A stretch of DNA of 64,000 nucleotides from contig NZ_JACDXJ010000001.1 of assembly GCF_013520865.1 (NCBI RefSeq), positions 1,240,001-1,304,000 of the forward strand. Reading direction: 5' to 3'. The notes below the pieces were generated by a model that saw nothing but the letters and a program-made list of their open reading frames with translations, had not been told where the DNA came from and did no database searches. Of the stretch, positions 26,328-35,383 are shown piece by piece. Numbering within the stretch: position 1 is the stretch's first letter; each line of letters begins with the position of its first letter. This DNA comes from Microvirga mediterraneensis (GTDB lineage Bacteria; Pseudomonadota; Alphaproteobacteria; Rhizobiales; Beijerinckiaceae). The position numbers and the translations under genes were made by a program.

Positions 26328-27590
26328 TCATCCTTCGTGCCGCGGTCCCCGCCCCTGAACTGAGGCTGGGGCCTGTCGCTCGCGGCCCCTGTTGTCGAGG
26401 GCAGCGCGCACCCGATCCGCCAACTCCGATCGCCGGTACGGCTTTCCGATAACGTCGGCTCCGGCCGAGGCCTTTCCCTTCGTCAGAAGATCGTCGTTGT
26501 AGCCGGTCGTCAGGAGGATCCCGGTGCCCGGCGCCCGCTCCCGCACGACATCGGCCAGCGCCAGCCCGTTCATGCTGCCCGGCATCACCAGATCGGTGAA
26601 CAGCAGGTCGATCCCGACTTTGGCCTTGTCGAACACGACGAGGGCCTCGTCGGCATCGCGGGCAGTGAGTACGGTGTACCCGAGAGAGGTCAGGTGCTCG
26701 CACGCGAGGGCGAGGACATCGCTGCTGTCCTCGACTACGAGGATCGTCTCGGACTTGCCTCGCGGTTCAGTTTGCGCCGGATTCCGGCTCGGCTGACGGG
26801 GCACCGCAGCCTGTGCGTCGGCGGCTGGAAAGAGCATTCGCAGCGTCGTTCCCTTGCCCTGCTCACTGTCGATCTCCAGCCGCCCGAGGGACTGCTGCAC
26901 GAAGCCGTGCACCATCGCCAGGCCGAGTCCGGTTCCCTTGCCCTGGCCCTTGGTGGTGAAGAACGGCTCAGTCGCCCGCTCCAGCACGTGCGGCGGCATG
27001 CCCTCGCCCTCATCGCTGATCGTCAGCGCCACATAGTCGCCCGGCGGCAGGTGATGGGCGGCTGCATCCCCGTTCAGATGCACCTTGGAGGTGCCGATGG
27101 TGACGATTCCACCCTTCGGCATCGCATCGCGGGCATTGATCAGCACGTTGAGCACCGCCATCTCCAGGTGCACCGGATCAACCAGAGCCGAGGGCACCCG
27201 GGGGCGCAGGTTGAGCTGGACCTCGATCTGCGGACCGACCGAGTTCTCCAGCATCTCGCCGAACTCAATAATCAGGTTGTTCAGGTTTGTGGGCTTGGCC
27301 TCGAGGCGCGTCTTGCGGGCAAAGGCCAGGAGCTGCTTGGTCAGCCTGGCACCGCGCTCGGCGGCCCGGCTGGCGTTCTCCAGCGGACGGCGCAGGGACT
27401 CGTCGTCTGTGCGCGAGAGCGCCAGCTCCAGGTTGCCCGAGACCACCTGGAGAAGATTGTTGAAGTCGTGCGCCAGTCCGGCCGTGAGCTGACCTATGCT
27501 TTCCATCTTCTGCGCCTGGCGGAAGGCCTGCTCCGAGGTGCGCCGCCGCGTCACGTCGAGCTGGGAGGCGAAGAAGTAGAGGAGCCTGTC
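26328..27590 (-). pseudogene. truncated copy of the LOV hybrid histidine kinase (LOV domain lost)
   Basis: From 27554 the frame encodes HisKA ([24 protein letters not shown]), HATPase_c ([26 protein letters not shown]) and a receiver (LVVEDSSDVLALA, LFTDLVMPGSMNG, GKPYRR). It is nearly identical to the second half of the intact LOV kinase at 35384-37144. Similarity also extends past the stop (about 26298) and stops abruptly at about 27590, where IS-derived sequence begins. The LOV domain and start are gone. It may still make a soluble kinase core from an internal start, but I treat it as a decayed duplicate. Confidence 0.85.
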
Positions 27591-27779
27591 TGTGATTCAG
27601 CATCGAATATGTCCCCTTGAGCCGACTGCCGTTACGTACATGACATTGATGGAGAATTTGTCGCGTCAGCGGGGTCATCATCGGCGCCAATTGTGACCCC
27701 ACCAAATTCCCATTTTGCGTCGCTGAACCCAGGCGTTGCGCTCCGCTCGAGAGGGGTTAGTTCTTCGGTGCCGATTCAC
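27591..27779. other. junction DNA between the truncated kinase and an istA fragment
   Basis: This 190-base stretch matches neither the LOV kinase nor the istA next to it. It is presumably the end of one or more further insertion elements. I see no open frame in it. Confidence 0.4.
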
Positions 27780-28865
27780 AACCTGCTCGCCGATGAGGCC
27801 GAAAGGCACGGAGTAGAAGAAGCCTTCCACCTCGATGTGATAGTCCAGCCCGACGCGGGCGAACTGCCATTGCGCGAACTCGTAGTCTTCCGCCGGCAGG
27901 GCCGCGAGGGTGGGTCTCTCGATGCTCTCGAAGAGCTCACGCCGGCTGGTTCCAAGACGGCGCATAAGCGAGGCGTTCATGCGCTCCACCGCTTGTGCGA
28001 TGGCGGCATTGGCCTCGGCGAGCGAGAAGAAGGTGCGGTTGCGCAGACGGCCGAGAATGTAGAACTGGGCAAAGCGCACGCCCACCTCCACCTTGCTCTT
28101 GTCCCGAGGCTTGCGGCTGCGGGTGGGCAGGACGCCGACGTCGTAATGGGCCGCGAGCTTGCCATAGCTGCGATTGAGCTCGGGATCGTAGAAGGACGCC
28201 TTGTGCACGCCGCTCTTGAGGTTGTCCGGCACGATGAGCTTTGGCACGCCGCCAAAGAAGCGGAACATCCGCACATGGGCCTCGATCCAGTCCGGCAATT
28301 GCTGCGTCCAGGTCGCCTCGGCGTAGGTGAAGTTGGAGGCGCCGAGCACCGCTACGAAGATCTCGGCATGGCGCACCTCGCCGGTGGCAGGATCGACGAT
28401 GGGCAGCTTCTTGCCCGAGTAATCAACAAACACCTTGTCGCCGGCCACGTGGTTCTGGCGCATGGTCGGCGACAGGCGGCGCTCGAACTCGCGCATCAGG
28501 TCGCAGAAGCGCGAGTAGCCGTAGCCATCGGGGTAGGCTGCCCTGTACTCCTCATGCAGGATGGTCATCGTGACGCCCGGGCGCTTCATCTCCCTGGCAA
28601 GAGCAGCCCAGTCCGGTTCGGGTCGCCGGCGCAAGCCTGTCTTGACGCCGCTCCTGGCGAACAGACGCTGCTCGAGGAGGGTGTCGGTGAGATCGGCGGG
28701 CAAGGGCCAGGTCAGCCCGGCGGCCTTGGCCCGTTTGAGGGTGTCTTGCACGGTAGAACGGGCGGCTCCGACGGATCGTCCGATCGACCGGTCGCTCGCG
28801 CCGCTGGCGTGCAGGCGCAGGATATGACGTATGGCTCTCATGGTCAGCCTTCTCTTTGCCGGCAT
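27780..28865 (-). pseudogene. IS21-family istA fragment (3' end missing), element A
   Basis: The N-terminal about 360 residues of an IstA: helix-turn-helix MRAIRHILRLHASGASDRSIGRSVG, the first catalytic Asp in VFVDYSGKKLPI, the second in IVPDNLKSGV, the Glu in KSKVEVGVRF. Similarity ends just after YSVPFGLIGEQV. The frame then runs on through unrelated bases to a stop at 27678. It is a different IS21 subgroup from the complete element at 22589-25227. No istB partner remains next to it. Confidence 0.88.
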
Positions 28866-28945
28866 GGCCGCTCCTTGTTTGCAACAATGGAGCCTTCATG
28901 CCTGATCGGCGGACCCTGGGAATACCTCTTGACGCTGTCTCAGCC

Positions 28946-29065
28946 CCTGGCCGGACAATGATCGGAATGGTGGCCGGATTGATCTCGGAACGGCGGCCGG
29001 AGATTGATCGGAATCGTGGCCGACTTCATCTCGGAATCTCTGGCCGGATGAAATCGGAATCTGCA
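28946..29065. repeat. subterminal repeats of IS21 element A
   Basis: Repeated GGCCGGA and GATCGGAAT / ATCTCGGAA motifs alternate about every 25-30 bases upstream of the istA fragment, ending in TGCA at about 29065. This is the typical multiple-repeat end of an IS21 element. Sequence from 29067 on belongs to another element, so element A appears to have inserted into element B. Confidence 0.7.
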
Positions 29066-29066
29066 C

Positions 29067-29492
29067 CAGATGACGCTGCCGCGCGGGCGGGCTCATCCCA
29101 ACGGCAAGCACGGTCATGTGGTCGATTACCGGCACGTGATCCACTCGCTGCGGCGCAAGCCCATGGCCCTGATGGGGCTGGTTTACCGTGACCAGCTCTT
29201 CCCCCGGCAAGCCTATGCCCGGGCCTTCGAGGCGATGATCAGGAAACTGCCGGCCCGAACCGCCTGCCGTACCATGGTCGATCTGCTCGCCTTAGCGCAC
29301 GAGCGCGCCTGCGAGGCCGAACTCGCCGCGCGCCTCGACGAGGATCTCGCGTCCGGGCGGCTGCCGGATCTCAAGAGCTTGCGCGTGCTCTTCAGTCCGG
29401 ATGCCGGTGCCGTGCCTGATATTGTGGTCTCTCATGTGCCGCTCAGTGCCTACGAGGAGCTTGCCCGCGTGCATCAGGGAGAGGTCGCATGA
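29067..29492 (+). pseudogene. IS21-family istA fragment (5' end missing), element B
   Basis: The frame gives the C-terminal about 140 residues of an IstA: GRAHPNGKHGHVVDYRHVIHSL, LVYRDQLFPRQAYARAFEAM and a tail ending VHQGEVA. The whole catalytic core is missing. It overlaps the start of istB by 4 bases (ATGA), the normal arrangement of IS21 elements. The left boundary is the TGCA end of element A. Confidence 0.85.
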
Positions 29493-30298
29493 CGAGCCCC
29501 GATGCCATCGATGTCGGTCGCCTGACCCTGGCTTTGAGTGATCTGCGGCTGCCCGCCATCAAGACGATCTGGCCGGACTTCGCCGCCCGTGCCGACAAGG
29601 AGGGCTGGCCGGCGGCCCGCTTCCTGGCGGCCCTGGCCGAGCACGAGATGGCCGAGCGTGCCAGCCGGCGCATCCAGCGCCATCTCGACGAGGCGCGGCT
29701 GCCACCCGGCAAGACCCTCGACAGCTTTGACTTCGAGGCGGTGCCAATGGTCAGCAAGGCGCAGGTGATGGCGCTGGCGGCCGGCGACAGCTGGCTGGAG
29801 AAAGGGGCCAATTTGCTGATGTTCGGCCCACCCGGCGGCGGCAAGTCGCACCTGGCGGCCGCTCTGGGCCTGGCCCTGGTGGAGAACGGCTGGCGGGTGC
29901 TGTTCACCCGCACGACCGATCTGGTGCAGAAGCTGCAGAGCGCGCGGCGGGATCTGCAGTTGGAGGCGGCGATTGCCAAACTCGACAAGTACCACCTGCT
30001 GATCCTCGATGACCTTGCCTATGTCAGCAAGGATCAGGCAGAGACCAGCGTCATCTTTGAACTCATCGGCGCCCGGTACGAGCGTCGCTCGCTCTTGATC
30101 ACGGCCAATCAGCCCTTCGGCGAATGGGGGAAGATCTTTCCGGACCAAGCGATGACGCTCGCCGCGGTGGATCGTTTGGTGCACCACGCCACCATCTTCG
30201 AGATGAATGTCGAGAGCTATCGCCGCAGAGCCGCCATTGAGCGTAAACGCGGTCCAGGCCGTCCGCCGACCCGCGCGACAATCAAAACCTCATCCTGA
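29489..30298 (+). CDS. istB: IS21 helper ATPase IstB, element B
   Basis: The 269-residue product is a full-length IstB of a different branch: MFGPPGGGKSHLAAALGLAL (Walker A), LLILDDLAYVSKDQAE (Walker B), LITANQPFGEWGKIFPD and a C-terminal basic tail with KRGPGRPP. The gene is intact but its istA partner is truncated, so the element cannot move by itself. Confidence 0.92.
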   Translation: MTSPDAIDVGRLTLALSDLRLPAIKTIWPDFAARADKEGWPAARFLAALAEHEMAERASRRIQRHLDEARLPPGKTLDSFDFEAVPMVSKAQVMALAAGDSWLEKGANLLMFGPPGGGKSHLAAALGLALVENGWRVLFTRTTDLVQKLQSARRDLQLEAAIAKLDKYHLLILDDLAYVSKDQAETSVIFELIGARYERRSLLITANQPFGEWGKIFPDQAMTLAAVDRLVHHATIFEMNVESYRRRAAIERKRGPGRPPTRATIKTSS

Positions 30299-30299
30299 T

Positions 30300-30426
30300 T
30301 GACGCTCGCAACGACAATCAAGAAAGCGCTTGCATCTCTGTCGCGGCGCGACAATCATCGTCCTGCCGCGACAGCCAATCACCCGATCCTGATCGTCGCG
30401 CTCTCCATCCAGATTGTCGCGCTATA
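30300..30426. repeat. subterminal repeats of IS21 element B
   Basis: Direct and inverted copies of GCGACAATC (for example ACGACAATCA, GCGCGACAATCA and the reverse GATTGTCGCG) follow istB. They are the right-end binding repeats of this element. The last copy abuts the transposase remnant that starts at about 30420. Confidence 0.6.
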
Positions 30427-30571
30427 CCTATAACCTGAAGCGGATCATCAACATCCTGGGTGTCGGGCCTCTGCTAAGGGCGCTGGCAGCCTGAACCCTC
30501 TTGCCGCCGCCGACCACGCCCAACCAGCGGCCATCGCACGTCGCTCGAAATCGCGTTTCCACACAACCTCG
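30420..30571 (+). pseudogene. remnant of an IS1182-like transposase 3' end
   Basis: The frame ending at 30494 reads YNLKRIINILGVGPLLRALAA followed by a stop, the usual C-terminus of IS1182-group transposases. About 75 bases of non-coding tail follow. Everything upstream was removed by element B. Confidence 0.55.
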
Positions 30572-30656
30572 GTCGAGCTGGTTTGGAAACCCTGAGCAAC
30601 GCACGACCAAGCTCCAACGTCAGAAATGCCATCGGTCATCCAAGTCGCCTGTGTAA

Positions 30657-31700
30657 TCAATACTCTGGCACTAGGCGGTCCTCGATGAGGGGGATTTCCA
30701 TGTGGCAGGATAGGCCCTCAGGATCATAGGCGATGCTGATCGTTGCATGGCATTGATGGGTCAGTACCCGATGCAGCAGGGTTGATCCAAAGCCCTTGCG
30801 CCGTGGCTGTTCCACCGGCGGACCGCCCCGCTCTATCCATTCGATGGCAAGGCTGCGCCCTGCGGCCCCGTCGTGCATCGTCCAAGCCACAGTGATCTGC
30901 CCGCCCGGAACCGAGAGAGCCCCGTGCTTGGCCGCATTCGTGGTCAGCTCATGCACGGCCATCCCGACTGGCACGGCCAGATCAGCCGACAGCTCCACGG
31001 GCGGCCCGTCAAGGGTGATCCGCCGCGCCCCGCCGTCGTCGTAATGGGCCAGCTCGTTCCTGAGCATCTCGATTAACGGCGCCGTCTGCCAATAGTCCTC
31101 GGTCAGGAGGTTATGGGTGTTGGCCAGCGAGACGATCCGATCCGCAAACGAGCGGTAAAACTCGTCAACGGAATGCGTCGAGCGGGCGGTGGCCCCGAGG
31201 AGCCCCTGGACCGTCGCAAGGGTATTCTTCACCCGGTGATGCAGCTCGCGGATGAGCAGGGCCTGGCGCTCATGCGTCTGTTGTCGTTCCTGGAGGTGCG
31301 CCGCCACCTCCCGTTGCCGCAGCCTTGCGCGAAGAGCGGAGCGTACGCCGTTCACGAGAACGGAGGGGTGGAACGGTCGCTCCAATACTGTGACATTGCC
31401 GAGTAGTTCGGTCAGGTGCTCGACAGGCTCGCCACCACGGTGGGTCAGCAGAATGAAGGGAAGGTCGGACCAGGGCGGCTGCACCTTGATCCACTCGGCA
31501 AGCTCCCGCCGGTCGGCGCTGAGAAGCGCCTCCTCTGTGATCACCGCGCAGGCCGACCCATCCAACCCTGTGACAAGGGCCTCAAGGCTGAGACATATCG
31601 TGGCTTTGATCCCAACCTCGCCAAGAATAGCCGCTGCCACCGTGCCATCCCGCCCGTGGGGGGCGAGGATCAGTACGGACACCTCATCGGCCTGCGTCAT
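30657..31700 (-). CDS. HWE histidine kinase with degenerate receiver domain, coupled to KaiC-like gene
   Basis: The about 347-residue protein has an N-terminal receiver-like fold (about 5-120: VLILAPHGRDGTVAAAILGEVG, LERPFHPSVLV) without the usual acidic pair and clear phospho-acceptor Asp, a short coiled coil, and an HWE kinase core: IRELHHRVKNTLATVQGL (phospho-His), VHELTTNAAKHGALS (N box), IEWIERGGPPVEQPRRKGFG. The ATG at 31700 lies inside the end of the KaiC-like gene (stop at 31684), a 17-base overlap that implies coupling. The KaiC-like ATPase may feed this kinase. Confidence 0.9.
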   Translation of the reverse strand: MTQADEVSVLILAPHGRDGTVAAAILGEVGIKATICLSLEALVTGLDGSACAVITEEALLSADRRELAEWIKVQPPWSDLPFILLTHRGGEPVEHLTELLGNVTVLERPFHPSVLVNGVRSALRARLRQREVAAHLQERQQTHERQALLIRELHHRVKNTLATVQGLLGATARSTHSVDEFYRSFADRIVSLANTHNLLTEDYWQTAPLIEMLRNELAHYDDGGARRITLDGPPVELSADLAVPVGMAVHELTTNAAKHGALSVPGGQITVAWTMHDGAAGRSLAIEWIERGGPPVEQPRRKGFGSTLLHRVLTHQCHATISIAYDPEGLSCHMEIPLIEDRLVPEY

Positions 31701-33201
31701 TGTCGGTCTCACGCTCCTCGAGAAGCGAGGCGCGCTGGCCCTCGAACGTTGGTACGCCTGTCAACACGCCCCTGAACTGCTCCAGCGGCGGACCAACGCG
31801 CAAACCCTGGCTGTCGATCCGGAACTCCCGGATCGTGTCCTCGTGCGAGCCCGTGCGCCGCTTCACCACCGACAGCGCCCGCCGGATGCGGCCGTTCGCC
31901 TCGAAGAAACGCAGCAGCACAACCGCGTCGCTGAGGTAGGTCAGATCAATGGGGGAGACCATCTGGCCGACCATTCCGTGCTGAGCCAGGATCAGGATCG
32001 TGACCACGCCCTGCTGGTTCAGGTAGGTCAGGAGTTCGTGCATCTGGAGCACGATGAACGGCTGCTCCGGCATGGCGTTCAGGTACCCGGTCAGGCTGTC
32101 GATGACGACGACCTTCGCACCGCCTTTCTCGACGGCTTCCCGCACGCGGCCGGCGAACTCGCCGGGCGAGACGTTGGCTGGGTCGATCTGTTCGACGCGA
32201 AGCCGCCCGGCTTCGACGTGAGGCGCCAGGTCGAAGCCGACCCCTTTGGCTCGTTGCAGCAGAATACCGATGGTCTCGTCGAAGCTGATCATCAGGGCAG
32301 GCTCCCCGCGCTCCAGGGCGGCCCAGAGATAGCCCAACGCCAACGTGGACTTGCCCGCCCCCGACGGGCCAACCACAAGGGTGCTCGTGCCGCGGCTCAG
32401 GCCGCCGCCAAGGATGGTGTCGAGTTCACCGATGCCGCTGGGGATCGCATCAAAGGCAAACTCTCTGTGATGATCGGCAGCCGTGAGGCGCGGAAAGATC
32501 CGCAACCCGCCACGCTCGATGATGAGATCGTGGTAGCCGCCCCGGAAGGCCGTGCCGCGCATCTTCGTCACCGTGATCCGGCGCCGTTCCGAGCCGTATG
32601 CCGGTACGATCTGGTCGAGGCGGATCACCGCATGGCTGATGGAGTGCAGGTTGAGGTCGTCCTGCTCGGACGTGAGGTCGTCGAGCATGAGGACAGTCGC
32701 ATCGTTGAGCAGGAAGTAGCTCTTGAGAGCCAGAACCTGCCGCCGGTAGCGCAGGGAGCCTTGCGACAGAAGCCGGATCTCGGACAGCGAGTCGAACACA
32801 ACTCGCTTGGGCTTCACCCGTTCGATCTCCGCGAGGGCCATCTGCACGGTCTCGCCGAGCTCCAGATCGGAGGAGTAGACCAGGCTCTGCTGCTGCTTGG
32901 GATCGAGGCTCAGCTCCGGCGGGACAAGCTCGAAGATCTCGATGCCTTCAAGCGACCAGCCATGGCGGGAGGCGACGGACAGCAGCTCGCGCTTGCTCTC
33001 GGATAGGGTGATGTAGAGGCAGGTCTCCCCCAGCCTGGCACCGGCCATGAGGAATTGCATACCCAGCGTTGTCTTGCCGGAGCCGGGCCGTCCCTCGATC
33101 AGGTGGGCGCGGTTGGCGGCATAGCCACCCGCCAGGATGTCATCAAGGCCTGGAACCCCCGTCGGAATTGGAGCGGCATCGGAAGGCGACGAAAGCGTCA
33201 T
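31684..33201 (-). CDS. KaiC-like tandem RecA-fold ATPase
   Basis: The 505-residue protein has the double KaiC domain. The first has Walker A GRPGSGKT (residues 37-44) and KRVVFDSLSEIRLL; the second has GPSGAGKST and KVVVIDSLTGYLNAM. In the cyanobacterial clock protein, paired acidic residues (FEE, YEE) drive catalysis; here the equivalents are LSES and FDET. By my alignment the Ser-Thr autophosphorylation pair is replaced by Thr-Tyr (DLTYLSD). No kaiA or kaiB is present. It overlaps an HWE kinase gene, a pairing seen with KaiC homologues of non-cyanobacteria. The ATG at 33201 matches the homologous start; the upstream frame is not conserved-looking. Confidence 0.88.
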   Translation of the reverse strand: MTLSSPSDAAPIPTGVPGLDDILAGGYAANRAHLIEGRPGSGKTTLGMQFLMAGARLGETCLYITLSESKRELLSVASRHGWSLEGIEIFELVPPELSLDPKQQQSLVYSSDLELGETVQMALAEIERVKPKRVVFDSLSEIRLLSQGSLRYRRQVLALKSYFLLNDATVLMLDDLTSEQDDLNLHSISHAVIRLDQIVPAYGSERRRITVTKMRGTAFRGGYHDLIIERGGLRIFPRLTAADHHREFAFDAIPSGIGELDTILGGGLSRGTSTLVVGPSGAGKSTLALGYLWAALERGEPALMISFDETIGILLQRAKGVGFDLAPHVEAGRLRVEQIDPANVSPGEFAGRVREAVEKGGAKVVVIDSLTGYLNAMPEQPFIVLQMHELLTYLNQQGVVTILILAQHGMVGQMVSPIDLTYLSDAVVLLRFFEANGRIRRALSVVKRRTGSHEDTIREFRIDSQGLRVGPPLEQFRGVLTGVPTFEGQRASLLEERETDNDAGR

Positions 33202-33371
33202 GGACAGTCTCAACAGGTAAGCGATTTCGATTGGGCCGGCGGTCGAACCGCGATGCTGCGCATCAGGTCCGAGTCCGTCGCACAGGCCGGTAGATCGTCG
33301 TTTGAAGCGCACTTGCGTGTCCTTGTAGACAGGAACTTGTGATCTGTCTGTCCACATGTGCACACTTGGTC

Positions 33372-33400
33372 AACGTTATGTTCACAATTGAACGTAAGTT
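33372..33400. promoter_or_regulatory. inverted repeat between kaiC-like gene and crp/fnr-type gene
   Basis: GTTCA-CAAT-TGAAC (33380-33393) is a perfect inverted repeat. It extends outward imperfectly to AACGTTATGTTCA / TGAACGTAAGTT. It lies in the intergenic region between the divergent KaiC-like and Crp/Fnr-type genes, 54 bases before the latter's ATG. A dimeric regulator, perhaps the Crp/Fnr protein itself, could bind here. Confidence 0.5.
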
Positions 33401-33446
33401 GCCTTAGGACGTTGGACGTACCGAAGTGGTGGAGAAATGACGCCTA

Positions 33447-34256
33447 ATGCATCTTCCAATGATCCCGTCACGGCTGAGGGAGAGGATTGCCAGCAACAAC
33501 TTGCTGAGCGCTCTCAAACCGGAAGACCTCGCCATCGTGGCGCCGTCGCTTCAGGAATGGGAGGGCGAGGCTGGAGCCAGGCTGTACCAACCAGGGGACG
33601 AGGTCAGATTCGTCTACTTCCCTTGCGGCCCAAGCCTGGTGTCCTTCGTGGTTGAGCTTGAGGATGGACTGACCGTTGAGACGGCCCTGATCGGACGTGA
33701 GGGGGCAGTTGGCGGGATCGTGAGCCAAGGGCGTCTGCCAGCTTTTGCCCGCTCCGAGATCCAGTTCCCGGGTCCCTTCCTGCGCCTGTCCACAGCCGAC
33801 CTGGAGGAGTTCGAGACCCGATCCACGAGCCTGCGCCATCTCTTCGCGCGCTACGCGGACTGCATGCTGGCGCAGGTGTTTCAGTCAGTGGCATGCAACG
33901 CGGTCCATACGATCGAGCAGCGAACGGTGAAGTGGCTGCTGGCTGCCATCGATCGGACGGGCGATCACGACATCCCGCTGACGCAGGAGCAGTTGGCCAG
34001 CATGATGGGTGTTGGCAGAAGCTATGTCAGCCGGGTCATCCAGTCCCTGAAGCGCCGACACCTGCTGGAGACCCGCAGGGGTGGGGTTCGGGTCCGCGAT
34101 CTGGACGCTCTGGATACCCTGTCATGCGGCTGCAACACCGCGCTACGCCGGCATTTCGACCAGGTGCTTGCGGGCGTGTATCCAACGGTCGAAGCGAGTT
34201 CGGCTCAGAAGGCGGAGGCGGGCGGCAAGCGCCCTGGATCCAGGATGAAAGACTGA
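33447..34256 (+). CDS. Crp/Fnr family transcriptional regulator
   Basis: The 269-residue protein has a cyclic-nucleotide-binding-like beta barrel (about 20-140: LYQPGDEVRFVYFPCGPSLVSFVVELEDG) and a C-terminal winged helix (IPLTQEQLASMMGVGRSYVSRVIQSLKRRHLLETRRGGVRVRDLDAL). It lacks the N-terminal cysteine set of classical Fnr, so it is not an obvious iron-sulfur sensor. The ATG follows GGAGAAATGACGCCTA. It is transcribed divergently from the KaiC-HWE pair, with a palindrome between them, so it may control that operon. Confidence 0.9.
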   Translation: MHLPMIPSRLRERIASNNLLSALKPEDLAIVAPSLQEWEGEAGARLYQPGDEVRFVYFPCGPSLVSFVVELEDGLTVETALIGREGAVGGIVSQGRLPAFARSEIQFPGPFLRLSTADLEEFETRSTSLRHLFARYADCMLAQVFQSVACNAVHTIEQRTVKWLLAAIDRTGDHDIPLTQEQLASMMGVGRSYVSRVIQSLKRRHLLETRRGGVRVRDLDALDTLSCGCNTALRRHFDQVLAGVYPTVEASSAQKAEAGGKRPGSRMKD

Positions 34257-34597
34257 CAACGGCGTTGCACCGAAAAGCTGCACGCTCCTCATAAGGCCGT
34301 CGTCGACCAAAAAGCGAGGCGTGGCCTTCTGTAGGACATCCGGCCCAATCGCGTTTGAGCACTCCAGGAGGAGAGGTCGGCGACGCCACACTCCGACCCC
34401 TCTCCGCCCGGTCCCGAACACCAAGGGATTTGCCGCATCTCCAAGGCATGCAAACCATAGCCGCCTTCGAGCATCTTGGCATCAGGACGATTCCCCTAAT
34501 CCGAGGATGTCAGCCGTTGCGCCACTGCCTTTCCTGCTCGGCCTGTCATGAGATCAAGTCCGGCAACGGATTTGTCTCCTCTACCCCAGATGGAGCA
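34257..34597. other. non-coding stretch after the Crp/Fnr gene
   Basis: About 340 bases without a convincing gene. It ends at a candidate promoter for the next gene. I see no IS remnant or clear RNA gene in it. Confidence 0.4.
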
Positions 34598-34622
34598 GGA
34601 ACCTGGAGAGCTAGGCTACGTT
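34598..34622 (+). promoter_or_regulatory. candidate EcfG (general stress response) promoter
   Basis: GGAAC (34598-34602), 16 bases, then CGTT (34619-34622) is an exact match to the alphaproteobacterial EcfG consensus. It stands 23 bases before the ATG of the exported protein. By chance about one such match on either strand is expected in a window of this size, so position is the main support. Confidence 0.45.
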
Positions 34623-34645
34623 GCTCCTCATCAAGGGAGGCGGGA

Positions 34646-35260
34646 ATGTCAAAGCCCCGAAGCCAGTTCGTGTTATCAGCGAGATCATGCAGCGTGCTGG
34701 CCGCGGCCCTGATTCTCCCGTTCGCGATCGGCGCCGTTCCTGCCCAGGCGCAGGGTATCTTCGGGCTGTTCAGGGCCTTTTCCCAGCCGGCAGCCCCGGC
34801 CCCACCACCCCCATCATTCGGGTATCAACCCGATCCGGAAGTCGAGAGGCCCCGGCGCAAGGCCCGGCCTCGGCCGAAGCCCGTGGCCGTCGAGCAGCCG
34901 GAGGTCAGGAAGCCGATCGAGCCGAAACCCATGGGCGAGATCGACAACCCCGTTCCGGCGCTTCTGGCCGACAGCACGTTGCGCCGGGGCGACATGGTGA
35001 TGTTTCCCGATGGGTTGCGGGTCTTTGCAGGACGCACTGGCGGGCCACACAAGCTTACCGACTTCAAGCCCGTGGCGCAGGCCGGCAAGCTCCTCTCGCG
35101 CGAGACACGAAAGCTGGTCAAGCATCTGCTCCCGGCAGAAAACATTGCGTGGAGCACGGATGCGGTCAGGTCCGGCGGTAAGCTTGCCGTCAACGATGAT
35201 GTCGCGACGACCGGAAGCGTCAATCCTCCCAAGACCCGAAAGGTGTCACGGTCCCGCTGA
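34646..35260 (+). CDS. exported proline-rich hypothetical protein
   Basis: I do not recognise the family of this 204-residue protein. It has a signal peptide (residues 1-35; hydrophobic VLAAALILPFAIGAVPAQAQ with an AQA cleavage site), a proline-rich linker (48-95: APAPPPPS, RPRRKARPRPKP) and a compact C-terminal domain (about 100-175: STLRRGDMVMFPDGLRVFAGRTG). It should be periplasmic or cell-wall associated. The ATG follows AAGGGAGG. An EcfG-like promoter motif precedes it, suggesting stress-induced expression. Confidence 0.78.
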   Translation: MSKPRSQFVLSARSCSVLAAALILPFAIGAVPAQAQGIFGLFRAFSQPAAPAPPPPSFGYQPDPEVERPRRKARPRPKPVAVEQPEVRKPIEPKPMGEIDNPVPALLADSTLRRGDMVMFPDGLRVFAGRTGGPHKLTDFKPVAQAGKLLSRETRKLVKHLLPAENIAWSTDAVRSGGKLAVNDDVATTGSVNPPKTRKVSRSR

Positions 35261-35383
35261 TTGCCGCGGGGCATGTCGGACAGGAGCGGATCGCCACTGG
35301 CTTCGCCGAGGATGTCAGGCTGCGAGTGAGTTCAACGGCTTGATCAGCGATTGTGGGACGGCACTGCCGTCATGGATGGGTGA

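Noticed and set aside
34485..34535. Short tRNA-like stretch (minus strand GGCGCAACGGCTGACATCC)
   Set aside because: A D-arm-like piece is visible but no acceptor or T-arm pairs can be formed, so it is not a tRNA gene.
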